A stretch of 64,000 nucleotides of DNA. Source: Pyrocephalus nanus. Taxonomy: Eukaryota; Chordata; Aves; Passeriformes; Tyrannidae. The translations under genes were made by a program, and so were the position numbers. Numbering within the stretch: the stretch's first letter is position 1; every line of letters begins with the position of its first letter. The stretch spans positions 20,296,001-20,360,000 of the forward strand of contig CM076267.1 in assembly GCA_038380795.1 (NCBI GenBank). Reading direction: 5' to 3'. The notes under the pieces are model-generated. The model was not told the DNA's origin and did no database searches. It saw only the letters and a list, made by a program, of their open reading frames with translations. Shown one piece after another: positions 28,801 through 40,800 of this stretch.

Positions 28801-31800
28801 AAGCTCTTACACATTTAAATGTTACAAGAATGATATTAGCACAAAATAATAGAAAAATCAAGCATGTTAAGGTTAACCTTAAGTAGATGTCTTTAGTTTT
28901 TTTATGGGTTTGGTACTCTTAACTAATTATATGACACCTCAGAGTGTCATAATTGCAGAGAAAGCAGAATCTGTATTTTCCTATCTGTGGGAGAGTTCCT
29001 CATCAGTTTGTTAGACCTGTTGTTGCATAAGTAGAAAGGTTAACGCAGTACCTAAGTCCATACAAGCATGAGAAGGGGATTCTATGCTTCTGAAGCAAGA
29101 ATTGGATTGTGGTTAAGCATTATATTCTTTTAATTCTCATTGTGATCTGTATCTGTTCTGTCAAGGCCAATAACCGTGCTTTGCGTGAGAAAATTCTTCA
29201 GGTGAATCCTCTGGTTGAAGCGTTTGGGAATGCCTGCACTGCCATCAATGACAACTCAAGTCGCTTTGGAAAATATCTGGAAATGATGTTTACACCAACA
29301 GGAGCTGTAATGGGGGCAAAGATTTCTGAATATCTACTTGAAAAATCAAGGGTCATAAAGCAGGCTGTGTAGGTATATTAATTGTTTGTCCTTTGACATA
29401 TATAATGTTTAGATTGATTTAGTTCTCAAAAATTCTATATTTTAAATGCTTTCCTGTTTTCTGCTAAAGCAGTAATCCTTTGTACAGTGCTATGACAACA
29501 AGAGTGGTCAGGTTCTTTTGCAGTGGAAGCCAGAGCCGCTCCATTCTTTGGAGAAATGTTGTGTTGACTGGGTTTTCTGTGTTTCACAGTTGCTGATCCT
29601 AAACCATTAAAACAAGTGGGAGATTTACTACCTGCTTTAGTGAGCTCATTATAAGAACTACTTTTACACTGTATAAGATGCCACAAAAATAAACACAGGT
29701 GCTTTAAAAGGATTGTTTTGGTTTTTTTCCAGGGGAGAGAAAAATTTCCATATATTTTATTATATTTATGCTGGCCTTTATCATCAGAAGAAACTTTCTG
29801 AATATAGACTTCCTGATAAAAAACCTCCTAGGTAACTACCATTCACTTGTTTTAACTGCTCATTGTAATTAGCTATTGATCAGCACTTGCTTTCAGTATG
29901 ATGCCTTAAAATCTCTCTTAATCCTTCTCCATCCCTTAAGGATCTTTTTTAATCCTCCCAAGGAAAGAAGAGGATGGACATTGAGGCATTCCATTATTTG
30001 TGTTTGTTTGAGAAGTTGAACTATTAAAATAGGAGGAGGAAGAATCAAACCCATTATTATGTAGATATGCTGACATACTTTCAATGAGGACAGTCCACCT
30101 TATGATTTCTTACCCTAATGCTTTACATTCAGCAGTAACCCAGAATATGTTTTGGAGTTGTTTTTTAATTGGTGTTTATACTGTGCATGCTTCTGATCTG
30201 TAATTGGGTGAGGCCATATGTGTGAAATGTTGGAAATACTAATAGACATTAACAAAGAATAAGTAAAAGTTAATGCAACAGAAGCAAAAACTTCATATGA
30301 ATTAGCACCAAACTATATAACTGGAAGACATTGAGGTAAATGTTCTTTCCAGTTACTGAGGTACTTGCATTTAAGTCACTGGAGGTCATACTGATGTATC
30401 TGATAGTGTGATGTTTTCTTTCTCCCACTCTGTTTAGATATATTGATAATGAAACTGGAAAAGTAATGCATGATATTGTTACTAAAGATTCCTATGGAAG
30501 ACAATTTGAAGCAATTCAGCATTGTTTTAGAATTATAGGATTTACTGACGAGGTAAGAGATCCATGTGTTAAACCATTACCGACCTTCTTTATAAAAACC
30601 ACCTCCAGTGCTGCCCTTTGGTTTTGTGGATGCACACCTGCACCACAGAATCTCTTTTATGACAGAAGTGAACTGTGAAAGAATAACCACACACTCAGAA
30701 GGCAAGAGCAGCCTGAGGTCTCAGTTGGTACACAGGCAATTCTGTATCAAACTGTTTTCTGTGCAAATAATAGTTTACTTGAACTTGTAGAGCTTGGTTT
30801 CAGAGAAAGCTCTGAGCTTTAATAGCCATTCCAGTGCCTACTTTTTTTTTTCATAGCCTAAATATGATCTATATATCTAATTGGATTCCTTAAAAGTGCA
30901 TCTCGTCATCTTTTACAGGAAGTGTACTCAGTGTACAGAATTCTGACTGGAATCTTAAATACTGGAAATATTGAGTTTGCTGCCATTTCTTCACAACACC
31001 AAACAGATAAAAGTGAGGTTCCCAACCCAGAAGCCTTAGATAATGGTAAATACGTTTTAATGTTGTCAGTTCTGTAAATGCAATTTGACCGTATTTGTGA
31101 GAATCTCTAACTCATGGTAACAGTTGGTCAATGCTGGTGATTTCCACTGCATAGTCACAGTTGTGTATCTTTTTTCCACTGTCTTTTAGCTGCTGCACTA
31201 CTAAGTATCGGGTCAGAAGAACTTCAAGAGGCCCTAACCTCCCACTGTGTTGTAACACGGGGGGAGACTATTATCCGGACCAACACCGTGGACAAGGCAG
31301 CTGACGTGCGAGATGCCATGTCTAAAGCACTTTATGGCCGGCTCTTCAGCTGGATTGTAAATCGTATTAATACGCTGCTTCAGCCTGATAAAAATATATG
31401 GCAAGTTACACATCACTGAATCATGTGTACTTACTGTGCATAGGTCTGATGGGTTCATCCATTTGTATATTTTTGATTTTGCAGAAAGGGTGCTGTGTTT
31501 ATTTTGGCTAAGGCTTCAAAATGGCTTTCATGCTGTGATACTGAGTTTTGTTTCCAGGACATTAACCCCATTTTCAAAGACCTGAGTAGAATTTAGCTAC
31601 TGAAGTCAATGGAAATTGGGTGGTTGAAGATAATTCTTTAAAAAGATGCTTTCTATATACTGAACATGAAAATCGTACAAAAGTCTGATAAGTACACTGA
31701 AAAAACTTTAGTATGTATTCACAGTCCTTACCAATCTTCTGCTTTTGTTAGTAATAAATACAAATATCACATTATTATTGTGCTGCTACTTGAGATGTAA

Positions 31801-34800
31801 GTGATGATTTTTTATTTTTCATAGTTGCAGAAACATTACATTGTGCATCCTTATGATTTATTTGCCAGGTACTGATCTGGCTGGTTTGATCTTTTGAAGC
31901 AGCTGTAGAGATTTTAGAAACAAGAGAACCCCTCAGGTGATGTGAAAATGCCTCTGATCTGAGATCTGCACTTGGCACTTCACTATGTCATATAGACACG
32001 TTCTCATCCATACTTGCAGTTCTGGTGGTGACTGTCATACCAGTTTGCACGTGGGCTCTTGACAGTCCAGCTTGTAGCAGCAACAGACTTGGTAATTACC
32101 CTTCTGAATGAGTACAGCAAAAACGTACTATTAAAACTTGACACCTCTTGACTATCTGGAGGAGCAGACAAATTTTATTTGAGATCTGCCTACTGAAACC
32201 ACGTTTTAATATGGCTGCTAAGTGTGGCTTACTTTGTACCTACGATTCTCCTGCCTCCATGGAAATTTTGCAAGAAGCGAGTGGAAAACAGAAGTCTTAA
32301 CAATGCTGAACAAATGCACAAGTTGTCTTAGGTTCAAACACACTTTTCCTATGATTTTTGTAGCATAGTAAATCAATTATGCAATCCTAGTTACCATGTT
32401 TATTTTTATTTTACCTTGGTGTTGCCCATGATTAATTCTGTTTGTATTTTCACATGCAGCAATGCTGAAAGTGGGATGAATGTTGGGATACTAGACATAT
32501 TTGGATTTGAGAACTTTGCAAGAAATTCTTTTGAACAGCTGTGCATAAATATCGCTAATGAACAGATCCAGTTTTATTTCAATCAACACATCTTTGCACT
32601 TGAGCAGGTAAATTCAACTCTGATAAGATCTAACTGAATCAGCCCTCCTAAACCATAGGCCATATTCAGGAGCACTTTATAAACTATAAAATGGGTATGT
32701 GATTTAAATGCAAGATAATGACATCTTTCAGTTGAAGTTTTGTAAATAATGTTGCTGAGGCTTATAGAATATTGCTGCGCATCATAAATGTCCTAATGAT
32801 GATGTTGCTTTTACGGGTTAAATATTAAAACTCTGCTGGTGACTTTTGTAGATGGAATATCAGAGTGAGGGAATTGATGCAACTACAGTGGAGTATGAGG
32901 ACAACCGTCCACTTCTAGATATGTTCCTTCAGAAACCCATGGGTCTGTTGTCTCTGCTAGATGAAGAAAGTCGATTTCCTCAGGCAACAGACCTAACTTT
33001 AGTTGGTATGTACAAACAAAAACTCTGGGAAATGACAAATGTATTGTAAGAAGGCAGAATGTCATCTTTGTTCAAGTTTTACTACCCTAATCGTCCTGCT
33101 GAGGCTGTGCCATTTTAGTTGACATTCTAAAGTTCATTTTTCATTGTGCTTCATAATTTTTCTCTGCTTACCTGTCTTCTATCCTTTTCATATTGGAAAA
33201 GTTATCTTAAATATTATGTGTCAAAAGTTTATTGTCTTTCCAGTGTTAGAAGGAAATAACCTGTGTCTTGTCCTTGGATGTAAGGTATATCAAGCAGTAT
33301 TTATCCCCATTTACTGAAGGGGTGGCTGAGACAGAGTAGAATCTTGTATATAGGACCACCCTGTGAGCAGCATTACTGTTGAAAGTAAAATTTAGAGCTC
33401 CCAGGCTCCTAGGCCCATGTTTATCCAATTAGAAAATACTGCTTCATTCCAGATTATCTCATCATAAATAGGAAGTGTGTTATTTCTGGTGTGCCATCTG
33501 GCTGAATATTTCCCTGCCTTCATGCATATTTTACGTTCATTTTAACAAATTTTGGTGCCAAACTTAAAACATGCAGCGCGTGCCATGTTTGAAACTGTTG
33601 TCTTGCTTTTATTTACTAGAGCTGCACTTTTCCCTGTGATATTTCCTTCAGTGGAATGTGCAGGAGAGACTCAAGCTGTTAGTCAGAGGATAATAACAGC
33701 TGCCTATTAAATTGCACAATACATGTACTAGATTTTTCACTTCTGCTAGGCTGAGCTTACTGGAATTCAAGTCACATATTGAACAAGTACTATGGTACTT
33801 GTTCCACTCCTCCTTTGTATACTAAAGTTGTCTGCTTCCCTGTGGGTTATATAAATCAGTTAATACTGAATATTGAACTTCTACTTTCAGAGGAACCTTC
33901 TTGGTCCAGTGCTGATCAGCCTTACTGCTGATCTATACACAGAATAGCAGGATCTCTCAAGGAGACAGCAAAGTGAGAGAGATATTTTGCCCTCTCTAGG
34001 TGTGCCAGACAATCATTAATTCCACTGCTCCATTCAAGCCCCCTGAAATTCCAAACTTAGTTATTTTTGCTTTAAATACAAGCTTGATTCAGTGTTCATA
34101 GAAGAAAAACTTGACACAAGTTGCTGCCTGGGCCTTCAGTATTGGACAGACAACACTAACTTCATTACAAAATATTAAAGAGTGTACAAAATACCACAGG
34201 GCATAATAGACATTTTTCTCAGAAACTGGTGTTTCCTCTTCTGTCAGTTCTTTAGAGGTAGGCACAGGAAACAGAAAGTTTAGAATCTCTTTAGAAGAGA
34301 TTTGATATAGAATCCTCTTCTTTTTCTGTAGAAGTCCAAAGGTAAATGAGACACAGTTCCAGACTGAAGACATTAACATATCCTTAAAACATGATGAACA
34401 AAGCTAATTGAATGCAGAAGGGAAGATAGGGAAAATACATTTAAGCAAGCATGATATATGCATAGTTTTGAATGTACGTAATTGAAATAAATTCACCCCA
34501 AACCCTGTACATGCATAAGGACATTCATACCAAAAAATCATTAGCTTTTCTTATTTAATAGTTTTCCATACACAAAACCATCCACAGTGGTGTTTGAATG
34601 GCAGTCTTACTGAGCTAGTTTAGAATGAACTTTTCCATTCAGAAATGACAGCTTGGAAAAAGTGTAGAGAAGCTGGCACACAAGTATTTCTGAGCAATCT
34701 GATAATATATGTTTATAGCAGCTCTGACTTCTTGAGAAGCAACTTAGAAAACTAATTAGGGTGAAGATTATAGTTAATCACTCTGTCACATAAATCAATG

Positions 34801-37800
34801 TCTCTTCTCAATCTCTAGATAAATTTGAAGATAACTTACGATGCAAATACTTTTGGAGACCAAAAGGAGTAGAACTGTCATTTGGTATTCAGCACTATGC
34901 TGGAAAGGTAAGGTCATGTAATTTTTATGTAGTTCAAATAGCAGTGGTATGGTCATTATTTCTTTTTATCCAGAGTTTCTGCTTTATGGGGTTTTTTTTC
35001 TCCTTTTAATAGAAAATATGATAAAGTTTATGCAAACATAGAATCTCTAATAAAATTTTCATGGGTAGTGGTCCATTTTAGAACCTATCCTTAGGGCTCT
35101 TGCACAAATTGTGTAGACAGTAACCATCTTTTCCTGCAAGAAATCCGGCACCAGAAACACTGCTAATACAGTCACTTCAAAGGAGCAACTCTCTGGAGCC
35201 AGAACAGGCTACGTGCTTGTTATCATCACGTGGATGCCACAGTAGTTCTGTACGAGATGTATCTAAGTATATGGATAAAAAGCAATGTAAACCAGTATCT
35301 GTGAAAGAACTTAAAATCCTATAGAGAGCATTGGAAAGACTGGGGCTTGCTAGTACAGATGTTTCCTTGTACCCTGTAACACCTAACTTCTTCTGTTCAC
35401 ATGCAAATGTTATTTTATATGGGGAATAATGGTCCAGTTTTCACCATAGCATGAGCTTTGATTGTGATTTCAGGTCCAAATATTTGTTTATAAACAAAAT
35501 TGAAATGGCCATGTTTTATGTAGTAGTCAACGAAATCTCATCTTTAGCTCATTATAAGACTGCAAAATTTTAAGATATATTCTAGTAAATTCTGTCCATT
35601 TTTCCATGTTGGTAAGAGTAACTGTCAAAATTAGTTAGTTCTTTGTACCCAAATGGCAAAGTAATAAAAACACTACTGGTCAGTTCTCTATTGCAGGACA
35701 ACATTCAGTTTCTGTATAAACTAATGGACTCCAGGGGAATTGGGCTAGAGAGAAATATTGCTAGTGATAATAAAACAGGTGTAAGAAACTATTGCAATTT
35801 AAAAAAAAAAAAAAGGCAAAATTAACTGATTCTATTGATTATATTATATATATTATATATGTATTCATATTGATTGTATGAATACAAATAGCCAGGCATT
35901 AATTTCTAATCAAAACACTTGAAGAAATAACGTTTTGTTTTCCTAATATGGTTTTCATTGCACCAAGAAGCCTGTTTTAATGTACCAAGATGTCCAGCTT
36001 ACTCCTGTTCCTCCAGCAGATCTACTTAGAGATTACAAATTTGATGCAGACAACAAATAGATAATAACCACCTGAGAACTATTTCTTACCTCACACAGAA
36101 ATGATCATCCTAAGTATCTCTGTTACATTGCAATGTGCATAAAATAGTTTGTCATAACAAAGCATAGTACAGCAGGATTTAAGCCATTTAATCCAACTGG
36201 ATGTGCAATGACATGCTATGAGTACAGGCTGTACTGTGTACAGCCAGTTTATGTTCTGAAGACACTGCTGCAACACATCTTTTAAGTCCTTTGCAGGTAA
36301 TTCATCGGCCTGTTGGATACAAGATAACTGGTCTGCTTGGTCGTCCTGACTATTCACATTTTAAAGAATATAGTAGTTTTTGGGTAACCCTTTTTGGCAA
36401 ATCTTCTGATTCTGTTTCCCACACTAGGTATTATATGATGCCAGTGCATTCCTTGAGAAGAACAGAGACACTCTTCCTGCCGACATAGTGGTGGTGTTGC
36501 GAACTTCAGAGAACAAACTTCTTCAGCAGCTGTTCTCTAGCCCATTAACAAAGACAGGTATTTTCTGCACAGCTTTGCCAACATTGTAACCACTTCAGCT
36601 ACCTACTACTCTAAAACTCTTAATTGTTACTGGACAGTTTTTTAAATTTATTCTTTTTGAGCTCTGCTCCTAAAGTGACCTACATACCTAAAACATTATG
36701 GTATATGGGGTTTTTTAATATGTGAAATGAATTTTTCTAAAACACCTATGCAGCAAGATTGTTTCCTGACTCCGGAGAAGAGAGATTGTCTGACATGTAG
36801 GGCAAGAGCTCATTCTCAGAGCAGGATAAAAATACAGGAGTTTCTGGTTCTTAATCCTTTACTAAGATCAGTACTCAGTTGATTCTTGTGTACCATGTCT
36901 TACAGTTCGTAAATCATGTGATGTAGATCAGGGTGTTTTGGCAGTAATATCCATCTGTTTAGAAGCATTGATGCAACACATAGTTTCTTACAAATTATAA
37001 AATATGCTAGAATTAATTCCGTTGATTTAAAGCTTGTTGACTTTGATTTACATGAAAGTGCCAGATCCATAGCCGAATGAAACAGGTAGATGAAGTGTGA
37101 TTACTCCTCTAGGTAGATGCCAGGATGACAGTAACATATACAAATGATAGTTCTGCAGTATCAGTGCAAACAAGCCAACAAAGGAACACTCCTCTCAATG
37201 CATTCTACCCTCTTAAAGTATCTTTTTCATAATGGGTAAGAAAAAGATGTAATACTAAAGAATAATCTAGATACACTGGACTGTATTAGACTACAAAATT
37301 ATTGTGATCTGAGATATACAAATAAGATTGTATTTCTAGGTAGAAGTTCATGGTACATGCATTAGGTAGTACTGTATAGGCTTATTGTACATTGGCTGTA
37401 GATGCAATTCTGTGCCTGTGCAGCAGGATTTCTGAACTATTTGTAACCCAGTTATAGGCTCTGGTGATGCATTTAACTTCTCTTGAGAAAAAGAACATCT
37501 GGAGAAAAATTTATGTTGGAGCTTTCTTTGTATATGTAAAATTGATAGCAAAATATTTGTTTATATACTAGAGAGGATAGATTCCTGTTACAGTGTCTTT
37601 GTTCTTTTCCTATGATTGGAAGGCTATGGACAACCATTCCTCAAATTACACTTTTAGAGTTCCTTGAGAGGTGAGGATCCAATGAGAAATTTGCTTTTCC
37701 TTTCATCTGTGACAAGTTTAGATGGAGGGGGATATGGTTTAAGATGGAGAAGGACTGATTTGTGCCCAAGTGGGGAACAAAGAACCTTTGTGTCTACTTC

Positions 37801-40800
37801 TGATGTTTGAGTCTGTGTTAAACTGATAAAAGAGATTCTGATCGGCAAAGCTAAAAAGAAAGCTCACATCTGGTCAAATGTACCTCCACACCCCTCTTTA
37901 CTAGCCATTTTAGACCTTGTCAGAACAAAACAGATTAGGTGCTTTGTCCCAGCTATCATTCCCAATTATTGTAAATATTATACTTTTTTTTTATTGCTAA
38001 TTTTAAATCAGAGCACTGCTGTCTTCATGCAACTCATCTTCCTCTGGCCTTTTAGGAGTATTTTCAGTAGCAGCAGCACTCAACTTCAGTATTTTGCCCA
38101 AGATGCATAAAACGTTCAGTAAGAATATACTTTTTATTGCAGTAGTGTATAGTTATGATGTTGATTTATTTCCACTACTTCTTTAGGTCTCTTACATTCC
38201 TTCCTTATTTCTTATTTACATGAATTGTGTGCTTGCTCTCTCCTGTTATAGACCATTTACCTTCCTGTGAAGAGCACAGAGCAAGTTGAATGTTGTCTGC
38301 ATTTGTCAAGTTGGTACAGGACATCCCATTAGCAAAATTATTGTGCATATGCTCCTGTGCATGGTGTTATAAGAATAGCTTAAAACCCTTATGTCATTTT
38401 TATTTTTTAAAAGCCTTTGTTATTTTGCTCTTTTTTTCCAGCTGTCTGATATAATTGGCACTCACATCCTGTGTTGGGGTCTCTGTGTTCTAAAATCAGA
38501 TTGTTGCCAGGTTTAGTTTTGGCAGCTTGCAAGATAAATAAAAGGTTTGGCTGAGAACAGAAGGTATTGCTGGCAATGCTGCTTCATCTCTGCTCAGGGA
38601 AGAAAGATAATGTTATTCTCTTAACTTTTCACAAAGAGGCTTTTGTAAACAAAAGAATAGCAACTGTGTATATGTCCCATCGCACTCTGTCCTTGCCTCA
38701 GCACTCTTCTCTGTATTCAACATGGGCTTCATTCTGAAAGCAAATCAGAAAAAGTACAGATTAGGATTCATAATCTTGGTACAATTTTCTCCAGCTTTTT
38801 GTCAGTCACTGACTGATGCAAAAGTTAATAATTTACATGGAAGCCATATTGCATCTTTCCAGGTAACCCTCACTTGAAATGGGCCTTCTGCCAATATGTC
38901 TGGTGTTTTGTTTGAAGGTGAGTGACAGCACATTTTCACATCTGCTTGGAACTATCTCTGGAATGTGCAGCGTAGGGGGTTTTGCCAAGCAGCGATCTCC
39001 CGATACGTGCGGCAGCCACTAGATGGTGGTATCCCAGAAGCGAGAGGGAATGTGAAGCTGGTAACGTTGGGCTGACAGTGTCTGAAAATGTAGTTCTTAA
39101 ATACCAAAAAGAACAAAAAGATGCCTTTCCCACTCTGAGATGATCCTCTGTTTGAAGTATATTTATATAACTATCATGTCTTCTACTGTCAAAAACTGAG
39201 CAGCATCAAGAAAATAAATATTAAAAAAGCTAAATTCTTCTACTAATTTAGGATAGTGTTAATCCCTGTAATTTATCAAATATACTTATCCCCTCTTAAC
39301 AAATGCTTCCATTTCACAGTAGCGGACTGTGCAGTTTAAAGGGCCAGACATTACAGCAGGACATTAAATATACATTTGCGATAATAATTTATGGTTAAGA
39401 GAGTATGCAATTACTGATGAGACACTGGAACCTGAACATCATGGCACTAATTCTGTAGTGTGTACAGCTTATTTTATCATCTTTCAGTGAAAACTTAGTC
39501 ACGTTTGAAATCTGTACGTTCCAGGGACCTTTAACCTCAAAACTGAATGAACATATTCTGATTTTACCGAACAGTTCTCCCAACTGCTTCCGTATCTATC
39601 ACTTTTTCTCCTACAGACAGAGCTTCTTGTGGCTGCCACTACTCTAGTTGAATATGCATGTTCCCATTCAGATAGAATGGGAATATCCTGATAGAATCAG
39701 GATAGAATTCCTGATTGTTTCTGGTTTTAGTTTATCACTATTGCTACTAAAGCATCAGAGAGAAAAGGAATCACATGACCTAGAAAATAGAATGTCCTTG
39801 AAAGAGAAGAGAACTTTAACTGGATAAATTAAGGACAGCGATGGTACATTCAGTGGTATCAGTGAGGAGCTGACTCACTGTCCTGATATTCAAGGATTTT
39901 TGCAGCATCACTGTAAGGGGTGGCACCTTAGGACTCCCTGGGCAAAGCACTACTGGGGCATTTTGAGATGGCAGGGTCTTCATCTTCTCAGAAAACTGCA
40001 GCAGAATAAGACTGCTCTTGACACACAATCTCTGCAGGCTTTTGCCCTTGCTATGTCTCACAGACCTTTAGAAATGTTGTCAGGGTTGCTCTGCTTTGCC
40101 TTAATCCTTGCTAGAGAGAAGGCGGAGAGTTGCCTTCTGCACGGAGGGGAGGGGAAATGCTCCAGCCTTCTCACCAAAAGAGTAGAGATGCTGAAAAACA
40201 TCCCTGTTCTTGCTCTGAGGACCAGTAGGGGCTGGGTTTGGCTGCATAGAAGAAATACAGAGCTGAGTACCACTACCACTGTAGCAACATCACACCTAAT
40301 AATTTTGGTAGCACTGAGCTTTGCTCACACATTCAGAGTAATAGAGTATCAATATATCATGGCTAATGAAACCTCCTTGTTTGTGGTGCCTAGATATTCA
40401 AGCATAATCTGTCAAAGAGAACTGGGATGAAAGTTCTCACAACCATCACTGAAGGGTTAGGTTAGTGATGTTTTAACAAGGTAATTTTTTTGTCCAAAAT
40501 AGATTTTTTTTTTCACAGAAACAAATTAATTATAATTAGCCTGTCTAAAGGTCATTTCACCTCCTCAGTATTGATTTTTAATCTGTGTTCTTTGTGCCTT
40601 TGAGCCTCCAGCCCTGCTTACAGTCCTCAGATGAAAAGTAATTATAAACAGTGTATGTCTCATCTAAAAACCAAACCAAAACAATTAATAGGCCATGTGC
40701 TGAGAGAGAATGTAAAAAAAATATTTCGGGCTTGCTATATGCACACTAAAGAACACAAGAACTTGGGCCTTTTGCAAAATCACTTTAAAGGACTGCTTTT

